A stretch of DNA of 64,000 bases from Isoperla grammatica (GCA_945910005.1 OX246742.1:46418402-46482401); one strand, 5' to 3'; shown: positions 47,216-59,559, numbered from the stretch's first letter. The notes: generated by a model from the sequence alone, not told the origin. Numbers and translations: made by a program.

Positions 47216-47654
47216 CGATGCCATGAGCTGGACTTTACTAAGCCCAGATGCAGAGACGTCTCCTGATTAGGAGAACCCTCTGGTGAATAGTTTTATAGAT
47301 GATACTTTCCATAAGAAGAACAAATTAGGGGCTTCCCGAATGTAAAGGGAACTTCTACCCATCTGGGTCCTATTCTCTACAATCTGTATAAATATATTCA
47401 GATAACAGAGTATTTAAAAGACAATTAATCATAAAAAAAACGTGTTTCTTGTTGTCGCTCTGAAGTTTATTTCCTTTCAGTACGCATTTTCCAAAAGATG
47501 TTAATTCCTCCAAGAATCCCGTATTATTCCTCCCTGTAACAGTCCGCCGAAGCAACCAATAGATAATGTATATTTTCTTGGATACATTAATTATATATAT
47601 TTCATGCAATCAATCGTCTAGAAACTAACTGTTGCGTCTCTCTATAGAACCACC

Positions 47655-47865
47655 CTCGATTAATTCCCGTAAGCGATAAAACCCGGCACCCTTATTGTGC
47701 AGCGTAAGTCTATGTCGGGGGAACCATAGCGAGGTGTGGGACCTGTTGCCCGAATGACGTCACAGTCCGGGGAACCATTAGCAGAGCTGTTACTCCCGCC
47801 AACCAAGGTGATGTGGGACCTGTCAATCGCATCGTAGTAATTGCCAAAGTAATAGAGCGGCAGCA
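47655..47865. repeat. Diverged direct repeat pair
   Basis: 'ggggaaccatagcgagg' + 'tgtgggacctgt' (47717) and 'ggggaaccattagcagag' (47770) with 'gtgggacctgtcaa' (47813) repeat the same modules. TGACGTCA lies at 47755-47762 between them and 'ccaatcagcg' at about 47888. Confidence 0.5.
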
Positions 47866-48089
47866 CTTAAGGGGCGAAGCTATCGACCAATCAGCGACCA
47901 GGCATTAGCATGACGTATACAGTCTTGCATACAAGGGTGTACTGCTGGGTCGCACGTTGATCTACTCTTTCTTATTGAAGGCTCTGCCCATACAATAATA
48001 TACTTCAAATATTAGGTTTATGAATTTACCTCTCATACATTCATTGTAGACAACATATTAAAGCTGTGATTTCGGGAGGGGCAGGGGTT

Positions 48090-48122
48090 GTAGCCTTCCA
48101 CCCCCCCTATATACGCCACTGG
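48090..48122. mobile_element. Possible hAT end relic
   Basis: 'cccccctatatacgccactg' resembles the right end of the hAT-like element at 62798-63748 ('ccttggatacgccactg' after a C-run). No matching left end was found nearby. Confidence 0.35.
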
Positions 48123-50015
48123 CCCCCTCCTTCGGTCCACTCAAACGAACCTCTTTGTCAATAATAATTTACGTGGGATTTGTTCGTATACCCATCAAGT
48201 GCAACAGTAGATGATATTACGTAGAGTTTGGACAGCCCTGGAAGCCTAGGCTAGCCCCAAGCAGCCTACGCGGAGTGTCGGCGAAATACAGACGAACAAA
48301 CACGTATTAAAATACACGTGTACACAGTGCAATAAAGCAACGCGAACGATCCTTGAGTCACGCCGGTTGCAACAAATGTGACTGACTGATCGTGATCAAC
48401 GGTAATAAAACCGGAGTCACTGGGGATGACAGCGTTATGATGATTTCCGTATAATTTGGTCCCTGGTGGCAATTTAACGGCTGTTATGTGTTATGGACGC
48501 TTTACGCGAGTAAACACGATGTTGCCTAAGGGGTTTCAGAACAATAAGCTATGAATGTTAACATGTATATCATTACAGTATTATATGAGTGCCTGGAGTA
48601 ACGATGTGTCCATACATACTTGTAGCAGCGGATGTAGACATCTATACAACAACAACTATCATAGATAAAGTTTCTTATCAATTTGAGTTTGTATATACTG
48701 TACATTAAAAATTGTACCTTCAGAATTTGTTTACGGATCCAGAAGTTGTTAGCTTGACAACACAGTATCGAGAGCCACTTGTTAGTATGGTAGTATCATT
48801 GGTACCTAGTGGATACTGGATATATACATCTCTGTGGCCTCAGCTCACAAAATAGCCGAGTTTTATCGCTAGTGTCGATGTTGTGGTTAGAAACCAATGC
48901 AATACAATTCAATTCCCTTTCAGTACCGGTACTGATATCTTTGAGTATTAAAACTATATAGGAAGTAAATACTCAGACTTGATACAGAAACACTTGACAA
49001 CATTAAAGAACTCATAGTCAGCAATCAGTCGAGTTGACATCACTGTAAGTAAGACGCGTAGTTAGTGAGCAAGCTGATACACATTTTACATTTCACTTTA
49101 TCAGGAAATAACAATTAAAAGTATCGAGCCGATCTATACCCCAAATCCAATTACTAAACATTAAAGCGAGAGTTTGTAAAAGGCGTATCGAGATGAATTG
49201 TGCAGTATATGTTAACTTTACCTCCTGCAAACCCGTCAAGTATTGGTCATTGTCAAGTAGGATGGTCACTGCAAGATCCATGAGCAGAAAGTAGCAACTT
49301 CGATTCCTGGTGACAAAGAGAAAAAAAATTGTTAGTCATTTTCATGGACACTCTTTTTTCTATTCAATGCCAACATTACACGACTCAATACTTTCGTCAA
49401 ACCAGTATTATGTTGACGGGTAATCGAGACGAAAGCACCAGACACTGCCTACGCACTTAAACCGGAGGGCGTAATGCCTGGTATTGTCTCAAACCGACGG
49501 TGATTCCAGTAATTATTACTGGAGGTGATTATAGGGCTGAGCAGTCATGTTTGGTTTATGTAACGAGACGACAAGAGATGTGTTGTGAGTATGACGTCAT
49601 AGTGTGCGGTCACGTGATCTTATTGAACGAAGCGACAGTGTAAAGCCTACCGGGTCATATAATAATGCACTAGAGCCATTTGCTTCTGTTTTCGATGAAA
49701 AAAGATGACAGAAGACAACTCAAGTATGCATTTTATAAAAACATTGTATATTCTCTCTAAAAAAAAAGTGAAACATTCACCCCTTTGAAAATCAGTTCCA
49801 ATAAATAAGTCTATATATAAAATTAAAATAACAATAATTTTTCTATAAAACGCATTGACGATATTCGCATATCAACAGAGAAAGCAAATCAAAATACGTT
49901 TTCCGTTATTATGGAATGTGGTTCCATGTCTGAATAACCCAATCAATGGTTGCTCGCGCCATTTTGTGCGTTTTACCCGCCATGCACCTCGCAATTCCTC
50001 CACGGGTGCATAAGC
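48123..50015. other. No gene recognised
   Basis: AT-rich with an inverted 'agtaattattact' near 49507. TGACGTCA lies at 49592-49599. 'gtaatcgagacgaaagcacc' near 49421 is a minus-strand SINE-tail-like trace. Confidence 0.45.
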
Positions 50016-50055
50016 ACGCACGCACGCACGCACGCACTCACGCACTCACGCACGT
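50016..50055. repeat. (CACG)n microsatellite
   Basis: About ten CACG/CACT tetramers. Confidence 0.97.
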
Positions 50056-50287
50056 GGGTAACGCCTCGTCCTGATACAATTGCCTCATTATAGTCACACC
50101 CTTTGTATTAGGAATTACCAGGTAACCAATACACGGTCATAAATTATCCCTAATGTTCCCGTTTCTCGTATAGACGGTTGGAACTAGTAAACACTAAAAT
50201 TACGTTGGTATACTACATGACAGCTATTCGTCAGCATGAGGTACCTTTAAGAATGTCAGAAAACGGAATGGTAACTTGTTCATGTAA

Positions 50288-50483
50288 AGGCTGGTCCACA
50301 CAGATTTTTAAGACATAGGCTACGATTTAAGGTTTAACGCGTAGTCGTAAAGTTGGATCATAGGAAACACGTACTGGTGTTCACACAAAGTTTTAGTTTT
50401 AAGACATTGTTTTCATTGTTGTTTTTAAAACAACGTCTTAAAACCTTATGCATTATGTCTTCAAAATCTGTGTGGACCAGCCT
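50288..50483. mobile_element. 196-bp Harbinger-like MITE with TAA duplication
   Basis: Ends 'aggctggtccacacagattt' and inverted 'aggctggtccacacagattt' continue to about 29-30 bp with one mismatch. TAA flanks both sides (50285-50287 and 50484-50486), the 3-bp TWA target typical of PIF/Harbinger. Inside, a second nested inverted repeat 'gttttaagac...gtcttaaaac' (about 50395-50452) could fold into a long hairpin. No coding capacity. Confidence 0.92.
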
Positions 50484-50486
50484 TAA

Positions 50487-51844
50487 GATGTACTTGTGCA
50501 TCGGAAGCCTGTTACACACAAACAAATGAACCAGGTTCTCACCTCATGCATATGTTGTGAAGGGTGTATAATACGCGATGTATAACATGGAGACACGATG
50601 TAGATCTCACAGCGAGGCGAGATGATAATGATTATTGATAAATGATATAATAATTAATGTGGAGCAACAGATCGCGGAAAGGAATGTCGGAGGAAAACCA
50701 CAGAAAGTAGAGAGAATAGAGAGAACCGGTCCAGCAAAGAACTGGAAGATGAATTGATCTTAAAACTGTACCTCTCGTATAGAGCATTCACTCTCGCCTG
50801 GGTTACCAGACTATGAAGTAAGGACAACATAGTCTCAAGTCTTGTACACCAACATGTAGGAAGGAAAAACATCAAACAACAATGTTGAATGTAAGTATTC
50901 TTCGCCATGTATTAGACAGGAATTTGAAGAGATCATCTTGTTTTTAAGTTGAATGAAATGAACTGGATATATCTATTCAAGAAAATTACTGTTTTAAGTT
51001 ATTCTTGACCATGTTGAGAAATGTTACATCTTCTTCTTCTTATGTTGCTCATTTATTTTGTTGCTCATTTCTCATTTATTTATGTTGCTCACTGTTTAGC
51101 ATTATCTTTCGGATTGAACAGAATCCGCCACTGGAAATAATAATAAGTTGAACCCGTACTATATTTGTATGTTTGTTTGTTTACTTAACAAAACATTATC
51201 TCTGTCCGGTACTGCCAACCGTTGAAACTCTTGGTTTTTACGCTATTAGCGGCTGCAATCACGACAAAACGTTACGAACAAGTTTTCAAGGAAAATGTCA
51301 AACAAAACAAGACGATTATACAAATTATTATTACAACGACAGACCCATTCCCGTAATTATTCACTAGAAAACACTGCATCCACTCCACCGACTTCTTAGA
51401 ACGAATTGCAATAATTATCTTAGTTTTACAATCACAGATTTAAATGCACGAGGCAAAACATTTGTGCAACCATAAATAAAACAAAATATTGAAACTTGAG
51501 TTTTTTTTCTCGTTGTAATGGGTACCATTGTTAAACTGTTTTATAGCTGCATACGATAGACCTTGAAGTAATTAGTTCATTAACTACCCCCTCCCCCCCC
51601 CCTCCCCCTCAACCACGACATAAACTGTATGTGTACCAGTACTGACACACACTGCACGCTCATTCGTTCTTGATAATGACTAAGAAAAAGATTTAAACAA
51701 ACAAAATTTTTCTTCAACAACATGCACACATTTCCCATTAGAACTCAGAATATTTCCCGCCAATTTAAGAAATTAATAAGGAGTAAATTGAATATTCTAG
51801 ATCTGAAGCTGAAGGAGTTATCAGAATCATGTTAGATAGGCGAT
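50487..51844. other. No gene recognised
   Basis: AT-rich. 'tgttgctcatttatttt/tgttgctcatttctca' is repeated at 51042-51090. A C-rich tract lies at about 51588-51608. A weak family C trace ('ggaatgtcggaggaaaacca' on the minus strand) is near 50680. Confidence 0.5.
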
Positions 51845-52115
51845 AGGGGTGTCTCAGCGCTTGGTAAGACGCGAGACTCTATTTCGGGGGGTCACAGGTT
51901 CGATACCGGCAGTCATTGACTGAAGGTATTTTCCGAGCTTTCCTCAGTCATAAGACGAATGGTGGGATTGAGTCATACTAACAACCCTTGGACATTTATC
52001 CCCAACTATTCCAAATAGCGTAATATCTAGTTAGGTTTCCTACGAAACAACATCTCGCTCTAAGTATAGTGTCTTCCTAATTACCCAGCATGCACTTGGT
52101 GCATCAACGTCGCGT
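51845..52115 (+). mobile_element. tRNA-derived SINE (family C), best copy
   Basis: Head: A-box-like 'gtgtctcagcgcttggtaag' and B box 'cacaggttcgataccggc'. Body: 'cgagctttcctcagtcataa', 'gacgaatggtgggattgagt', 'acaacccttggacatttatc', 'cccaactattccaaatagcg'. The same modules in the same order occur at 24878, 25135, 39693(-), 40870(-) and 44515. Confidence 0.88.
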
Positions 52116-53224
52116 GAACCTACTATACACGTGTTAAAGCTGCTCTGTGAACTTTTCCTCGTCTCTTCTGCGAACGTAGCGAGCTCGACCACGTGGTCTC
52201 CCCACATGCACACGTGGTGGAGTGGGGGGTACGCATGCAGATGAGGGAGGGGGAGGGGGGGCAGCTGCGCCGCAAAGAGAGACTGACCGGAGAGTAAAAA
52301 GTGGTTTCTTAGGAGGTCCAGTTCCTAAAAAGGATCTGGATCCCTCGAACACTGAGCACGGTTGATTGGATGATTGGTAAGATGGTAAATAATGAAGATG
52401 CAGATGAGGCCTCGGTAACGGGATCCGTGCATTCATTCGCCTTCTCAAATATTCACACTGTAAATGTTTTCGAAAAACATCGACAAGGAAAGATGGAAGA
52501 ATAGAAAAAATTTGCATGTACGATGAATAATGTACATACAATTATTATAAAACTAAAACAACAATGGTGCTAAATAATAATTGATGCTCTGGTCATATCC
52601 ATGGGTCACGCACATGACGGGGTCTATAACATTGGACATTTGTTTAGAATCTGCTAAATCTAGATAGGTAAGCGCTAAGGTGGTTCGTTGAAATACAACA
52701 CATTCTTATGATCCAAAAATCAACACAACATTGTATAAAACAAACAAATCATCACAAAATTACCATCTTTCATGACACAGCTCAGAATTGACAATGATTC
52801 CAACTCGAAACAACACAAAGAACTTAGCAAGCAACACGCACATCTTTCCACAGATCTATGTCGGTGTCTGGCGCTATCGATTACAATAAGTGCGCTGCAT
52901 GTAAACGGCACATGCGATATGTGCGATATTGTTCGTGGTTTGCATTATTTATCTCATTGTGTGCGACAAGTGCTGCAGGTTACCTTGTGTTCCTCTGCAC
53001 TCTACACTCTACAGGTTAACAGAGCTATTTGTAGAGTGGGTCCCAGTACGCTGAGCGGGGTGAGCACTGATAGGAGGTCAGGAGGAAAATGGATGTGATT
53101 GGGTTAGAAACTAGAAGTTATCATTCCAAAATGTTGATACTGATACGAACAAAAAACACTTTTCAAACTATTTTGTCGAACACTAAAAATAGAGCCAGTG
53201 ATAAAATGAACAGAGCCGTGGGAA
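52116..53224. other. GC-rich patch at 52150-52290, otherwise no gene
   Basis: The patch is G-rich ('tgagggagggggaggggggg') and yields a 135-codon minus-strand frame with poly-Pro. It is low complexity and not recognisable. Confidence 0.45.
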
Positions 53225-53345
53225 TCCCCTCCCCTTGTAAATGCACACCCTGACCCTGAGAAAGTCTTCCTGAGAGGGTGGGAGCCGCACCCGTATCATT
53301 CAGCGTCCGAGTACCGCACATTACCACCGAGCCAAACATATTGTC
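53225..53345 (-). mobile_element. Degenerate tRNA-like head
   Basis: Minus strand: 'atgtttggctcggtggtaat' as A-box region (TGGCTCGGTGG), then 'gtgcggctcccaccctctca'; the B box is poor. Most likely an old SINE head. Confidence 0.4.
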
Positions 53346-55380
53346 ACACACCGAGCATCGTCCCTCGACGCAACATTCAACTTACTTCCTTCAAACCGAG
53401 ACTACCGTAGTAATCTAATAATTATTTCGTCTTAAACTTTCATCAATTTTAAAATTAATATCTCTAAATTTAATGAAGTTAATACAAAGTTCTCTTTCGA
53501 AATATATTCGCGACAATTTAATGTTTCATTACAGACAATCTTACATTAAAAGTTTCAAAAGGCAAACGTCAGCATAAACCTAACGTCAACATTATGTAAC
53601 AAAAGAACATAGACGAACACGGAATAGAATTGTTTTCTTTAGTCTTTGCGGAGTATTTTGCCTACGCGACAATATCAGGTATAAAGTAGAACAGTCAAAT
53701 AACACTCGATCGAAGAGACAACTGTTTGCTAATTATTTTGCAAGTCACGTTTTAACATGTAACTATTTTTAAATTGCAAACTGTGCAAAGTATAATGAAT
53801 ATTTTCTATTTCGCTGCAGTCATGTGTTCTAATACTAACACGGAAGTGATATTACTCCCGTCCGCTCGAGTTAACAATGCATTCATTGTTTTTAGCGAAG
53901 CTGAATTTCGGCTATAGCTAAAACTATCTTCAACTATGTCTTAATTTCCCGGAAAGCATCAATATTAATTACTGTATGCGTTGTTTTCTGTTGTACTTCT
54001 AAGTACTTGTTTTGATAATTACGGAAATGCGGCGAAAAGGAAGCGCATTAAAAACACATATACAGCTATTGTTCCACTGCAGCTTTCTCCCTCATGTTTG
54101 GGGTCCACGCAAAGATTTGAATACACAGTCGCCGCATCTTACCTACGAAATGAGCCCATTAATTTAGTAGTAGGACTATGATCGTAGACTTACAGAAAAT
54201 CAGCAGATAAACGGAAATTGTATTGGTGATCTTACGAGCCTGTCCAAATGTTTTTGTATCGGAAAAGAAGACAACAACAAACTATTCAAAACCAATTTAA
54301 TTATGACTTTATGAGACATCAGTTTCTAAAGCATCATCGTCACAGTAGTAGTAGCGACTCAATGAGTATCAGCTTGAAAGCAGAGAATTCAAGATTTTTT
54401 GTTCGTATCATTAAATATGTCATTGGATATCGATATTGTGGAACGATTTGGGTGTAGATCTAAAGATCTACACACTTATTTTTAAGATATTTTTAAGATA
54501 CTAAAACAAAATCTGAATTTTCACGTTTTTCAAACTATTTAGTGATGGAATTACTTTAATACATTTATCAGACTATGCAGCTCTGGAACCAAAACCAGGT
54601 TAGTTTGGGCGATTTATTATTACACGTTTTGTTTGTGTGGGCATAAAGCAGGGTGCTTCTCGACAGGGGCAGACTACACATACATGCCCCATATCGTCTC
54701 GATTAGTCTCTTTGCATGAACCTGCCGCTATCTGCCGCACGAGTCCGACGTGTTGGTGCATGCGCGGTCTTGTAGGAAGAGAGAGAGAGACAGATGGGAT
54801 GAATCACAGCGTGACTACAAGTTGTGCAATAGTCGATGTGAGAGGTGGTCGGATTCGGCGCTCAACTTGTATGGATCAAATCGCTAGTCTCTTTGGTTTG
54901 TCCCTTATATTGCCCCCTCTCTTACCTCTCCCCTTATATCACACTTCACACAGCATTGCATCGCGTCAAAAGCAAGGGATTTTTGTTATATTAAAACAAA
55001 ATAGTAATAAAAATACAATTTTTTAATTTAGTAAAAAAAAAATAGCATTAAAAATATGATTTTTTTATTTAAATGTAATTTTCGATGTAGAAACCGTATC
55101 CCCTCTGGGGAGGGGGGGGGGGCTCACAATACAGTGAAAGTAGTGAATTAGTTGCCATCATCTTATCACTGTCATATTCGGTACCTTAATCATTCAGACG
55201 ACATCCGGCATTAAGGGTGACAGTCATACATTTGTTTCATACAAGCCGCGTTGACATGACAGGGGTCACATATCCATCATTACATGGCTATTTTTTTTTT
55301 GGGGGGGGGGGGGCTAGTCAACTAGGCCTCGTAGTCATAATATTGCAAGAGATGATATAACCATTATAAATAACAAACAA
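53346..55380. other. No gene recognised
   Basis: AT-rich; G-runs at about 55108-55122 and 55300-55312. Frames at 54637-55026 (+) have no recognisable motif. 'catatcgtctcgattagtct' at 54689-54708 is a SINE tail trace. Confidence 0.5.
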
Positions 55381-55690
55381 TATCGATGGATTTGTTATCA
55401 GCAACAATTCCATGGAACACATTATTTAAAATGAATAACCCTAATAATGATTTGTTCATTAGCCACAATACCCGGCCAGAAGACGCAATATATTATTTAA
55501 ATTAATAACAATCGATTTTAAAAAGGGTTTATTCGTTAGTTTTTGCCGCAAAGGACCAAAAAAGACGCAAGTAATTTTTACTACAGCAATTAGGGTGAAA
55601 AAAGGTAAAGGGCCAGTAACGATTTGTTTGTTAGCAACGATACCCAAAGGGTTACACATTCTTCCATCAGCAACAATACAATTATAAATG
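55381..55690. repeat. Very diverged tandem repeat
   Basis: Variants of 'gatttgtt.(g/a)ttagc.acaat(a/t)ccc' recur near 55388, 55449, 55527 and 55620 with uneven spacing of about 60-95 bp. Boundaries are uncertain. Confidence 0.4.
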
Positions 55691-56300
55691 ACTATGAATG
55701 AATATTGTATAGCAATTAACAATATTATTGTAACATACAATAAATAAATAAAGGAGGGAAGGAGAGTTTAACAACTAACAAGTTTATATTATTTTGTTGG
55801 CAGCCACTCAGAAGACATCCCCCCCGTGGCCCAGACCCGAAGGTAAGGGTGAACGATCATCGTAGATCAGACAAGACGATCAGAGATCGTTATGTCGTGA
55901 TCGGCCTCACGCTCAGAGGAGGATGTTATTCCTCATCATCATGGTTGCATCAATTCTACTGTTGAGTAGAAAGATTTGAAGATATACTACAGAAATGATC
56001 CTGTGAAGTATGATCTTAAATTTACCTGAGCGAATTTCGCCACCCCTCGAAAATAAGGTGTTGAATAATGTTGACTACTTGCGCGGCGAAAGTAGTCAGA
56101 GACATCTGACGGTGGAGAGCGGAATCGCTACTAGCGCGTGGTGCGTTCTTGCGGTGCTTCAGTGAAACATCTACGGTAGCGTGGAAGGTATTTTGTGATA
56201 CAAAATCATACAAAAATAGATTATTTAAAAACATCTAGTTCACATCACGGTTCTCTTAATCTTGATGTTCAACAATAGCCCATTTTCAATATGGATCTAG
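55691..56300. other. No gene recognised
   Basis: Contains 'gacgatcagagatcgtt' near 55874 and otherwise nothing supported. Confidence 0.5.
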
Positions 56301-56427
56301 GTCCCTTAGATTCTTCAATGACAACAATGCACAACAATAGAAACGAATTTGTAAATGTTATCTCAAGGTTCATTGTTTATTGTGGTCTGTGTTGTGGTGC
56401 ATTGTTGTCATCGAAGATTTAGGAGAC
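56301..56427. mobile_element. 127-bp hairpin MITE
   Basis: Left 'gattcttcaatgacaacaat' + 'gcacaacaa' and right inverted 'aatcttcgatgacaacaatg' + 'caccacaaca' pair over about 35 bp. The outer ends read 'gtcccttaga' and inverted 'gtctcctaaa'. No exact target duplication was seen. It is too small for a gene. Confidence 0.8.
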
Positions 56428-56542
56428 AATTCTCTATCTAAGGATGCTTGATCAATTTTGAAGATGGTCTCTTAAAAATGTGAATTCTTATTATTTTAAG
56501 TATTGTATGCATCAAAGAACCTTGTTATAACTGAAAGCCTTA

Positions 56543-56680
56543 GGGCGGAATGCACAGTCGGGTTATGTGATTTGTTTATGTTGCTATGGAGTTTGTTCTT
56601 ATAGAAAATAGCATGTAATAAAACAATTCCATAGCAACATATCCTGTACTTATCTTGACACTTGACTCTGCATACGGCCC
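56543..56680. mobile_element. 138-bp Harbinger-like MITE with TTA duplication
   Basis: The left end 'gggcggaatgcacagtc' and inverted right end 'gggccgtatgcagagtc' match at 14 of 17. TTA lies directly outside both (56540-56542, 56681-56683). A second inner inverted repeat 'atgttgctatgg...ccatagcaacat' makes a nested hairpin, the same architecture as the MITE at 50288-50483. Confidence 0.88.
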
Positions 56681-56877
56681 TTAATCTCGGCATTGAATGC
56701 AACCCTTTGATAGAAAATTAGTTTCAACTTTTCATCCGAAATATTGAATTGCAATTATTGTACTGAGTAAAACAACTCCTATAAATCATAAAATCGAACG
56801 ACAGATAAGAAATATTGTTGATCGTTCCCCGGCTCCTAATAGTATTGTTTATCAGCCTTGACTCCACCGAGGCGACG

Positions 56878-56911
56878 TGTTTTTGTTTGTTTGTTTGTTT
56901 GTTTGTTTGTG
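56878..56911. repeat. (GTTT)n microsatellite
   Basis: About eight GTTT tetramers; read in frame it gives an NKQT repeat on the minus strand. Confidence 0.97.
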
Positions 56912-57912
56912 TTACACCCGTGGAAACTTCCAGCACCGGAGCGTGAAGATCGTGCACTCTAACCTTGGCAATCACTCTGTCGGCTGACAGACAACAATAA
57001 TGTGATAACAATATTCGAGAGGGAAAAAACTTGAAGATAGTACATGGGCTGGGCTGGGTCTGTGGAGAGACATAATTCTAAGATAACCACACACAGATTT
57101 TTGGCAGCTATTCAGTAATGTACCAAACAAGTGATAAATATAATTAGTGGTTAATCGCTTATGATTCGAGTGGGGTCTTAGTTTTGCGATACCCTTAGGT
57201 CAATGCTTTAGATGAGACCTAATTTTTTTTTAAACTTGACATATGATAAAACAATCATACATTTTTCGTTTGATTAATTTGAAGCAGTTCTTCATTTAAC
57301 CTCCCTTCTGCCAGTCTTTCCATTACTACATCATGGATTATCTTATTGCTAGGCCTCTACTATCTTTCTCTTCCTCTTGCCATTCTTTGGTGTTCTCTCG
57401 TGCCTCAAAATAAAATATGCGGGTAAACAATCCGTTAGCTTCGTCAAACCTCTTATTTCTCTCTTTCTAGGGCAGAGCCACTGCGACAGGAGACGAAGAA
57501 TTATGTGTAAGGGCCCATCATTGAAAATTTAAAGTCAATGCCATTAGCTGACGAAAACAAAACTAATTCATCTACTGATACTGTTAATTTTCAATGTGGA
57601 CGGCCCATAAATCCTAATTGTCTTCACAAGTGTTTGTCAGCCACAACGCTGACGTCACGAAACGTCGCGATTACCCTTCTGCTGTGACCCCCCCAGTCTC
57701 AACGCAACAATCCGTGCCCAAATGAAACGCGTGGGAAGGGGGGAGGGGGGGGGGGGGATCTTGGATTGTGCAAGCAATGGTTTCACCACGTGCGAGGTTT
57801 ATTTGACAGTTTCTAGAAATGAATCAACTCATAAAAGAGAATCAAAACACCACAAGACGTCACATTTAGGAGGAACATGATACTATAGATTGCATAATGT
57901 TCTCAGTTCTAG
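56912..57912. other. No gene recognised
   Basis: Contains a G-run at about 57738-57757 and TGACGTCA at 57650-57657 next to 'cgaaacgtcgcga'. No exon is supported. Confidence 0.5.
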
Positions 57913-57950
57913 CACAGATAACTAATTAACTTGCTAATTAGTTATCTGTG
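57913..57950. other. Perfect 16-bp palindromic hairpin
   Basis: CACAGATAACTAATTA and its exact reverse complement are separated by 6 bases (acttgc). The first arm is preceded by 'gttctag' and the second followed by 'gttctag' in the same orientation, a 7-bp direct repeat. It may be a very small MITE or an excision scar. Confidence 0.85.
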
Positions 57951-58393
57951 GTTCTAGTAATTGATAGCTTATCGCTTTCAAATTAGGAGGGATTGTGGGT
58001 ATAAGGGGAATCCTACACAAGCAAGGGTTCAATGACATAAACACTACATGCAAGCAAATGGTAATGTTGAAACCAGAAATTCAGAACAGGACTGTTTTTC
58101 GTCATAGAGAAGGGATGGATTCGTGGTCAATCAGTGAGCCCTCTGACGCTAATAGTCTGAGAAATAAAGGCTTGATTGTATTGCTTTACGTCTCAACTCT
58201 CTGCTATTGCAATCATACTATTCGATACGGTGAAGGGTGATATACTAGAACCAGACGAAGCGTAACTACAAAAAAGTTCGATTTTAGTTGAAGAACTGAA
58301 TCTTTTAAAAGTTAGTTTCCCCAAGTATTCCTGAAGGGAACGACGCGTGGTATATGTGAATGCGCCAGTGTTCTACACACAAAGATTCTAGGA

Positions 58394-58457
58394 ACGCACG
58401 CACGCACGCACGCACGCACGCACGGACGCACGCACGCACGCACGCACGCACGCACAC
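58394..58457. repeat. (CACG)n microsatellite with one interruption
   Basis: About 16 CACG tetramers with a single 'cacgga' variant. Reads as a repeated RACV run on the minus strand. Confidence 0.97.
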
Positions 58458-58639
58458 GCGTCGCGTCAACCACAACTTCATCTAGGTCATTGTCGTCAAG
58501 ACAACACTCAAGACTCATTCAACTCAATAACCTCAACTTATCTCATCACACCATATGCACAGTTTCTCCCCGAACAGAGTATTTTTCTAATTACAACCAG
58601 AACAACAGCCGATAACCTTCCAAGACTCCCGCCAAGAAA

Positions 58640-58760
58640 ACATGACCCCTTTGACGTCATCGCTACGTCATTCGTGATCATGCGAGCGGTGTGTCCGCGT
58701 AGCGACCTCTGATTGGCTGGCCACATCGCACACGGACGCTCATTGGTCGAGAAGCTCGTG
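58640..58760 (-). promoter_or_regulatory. Promoter-like cluster: two CCAAT boxes and CRE, minus strand
   Basis: On the minus strand, 'gaccaatgag' (about 58745) and 'agccaatcag' (about 58711) are about 34 bases apart. 'tgacgtagcgatgacgtcaa' (TGACGTCA at 58652-58659 plus a half site) follows downstream. The patch is CpG-rich in AT-rich surroundings. CCAAT upstream of CRE at this spacing is a common TATA-less promoter layout. No first exon is recognised downstream. Confidence 0.4.
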
Positions 58761-59559
58761 CGTACGAGCCTGCTATCTGTTATCGTGTTGTTTAACTTTT
58801 ACGGGTAGTAAACAATATCATCCTATAATATGATTGATTGTAGTTTTTTAAGTGATTCATGAAGTTACTGTCTGCACAAGATCATTTTGTTTTCTTTAAG
58901 AGTTCACGATGTCGTTCACAAATATAATTACTTTCTTCAATGTAATCTTTATGCCTGGAGTATAAATACTTTACGATTAGAAAAACAAACATGTTGGCAC
59001 ACCGGCGTTAAAAATGTAGTATTTTTTTGTGGGTTCGTCCAATGGTTGTGAAACTCGGTCCAGGGTTGAGAAGCAAAGTGATGAAAGGAGTCACGGTCTA
59101 TAATTAATATTGTCCCTGCACAAAACATTTGTCCACCCCTTGTGTGAAACAAAAGGTTTAAACAAAAGGTTTAGGCGGAACAATAGACCTAAAGATGTAT
59201 CTCAAGCCTGGCACAACTATAGTCTCGTATGATTCCATTCCATTCAAAACCGTCTCAATCCCTCGATGTTTATTAAAACCGCGCGAGTTTAGAATTTATA
59301 AATAAAAAAAAAAAAACGCAGAACATTATTTCAAATAATTATATTATTACAAACAACGGAATCTGAGGATGAGCCCCATCCGCCAGATGCAGAATTGCGA
59401 GGATAAAATCGTCTTCATGAATGCCAGAAATTGTGTTTGCATTCAGAAGGATTCTATTCGTTACTATGAGCTTTAAGTAGTAATACTTCCGGGTACCTGT
59501 GTACAGTGTACACGTCTCCGCAATGTCGAGCATTCAGCGCCCTTGCATGCTACGTTGAT
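58761..59559. other. No gene recognised
   Basis: AT-rich DNA with 'caaaaggtttaaacaaaaggttta' at 59150-59173, a 12-bp tandem duplication. Confidence 0.5.

Noticed and set aside
52134..52541. 135-codon minus-strand frame with poly-Pro
   Set aside because: Low-complexity G-rich patch; no motif and no supporting context.
58312..58518. Minus-strand frame with RACV repeats
   Set aside because: It is the (CACG)n microsatellite in frame.
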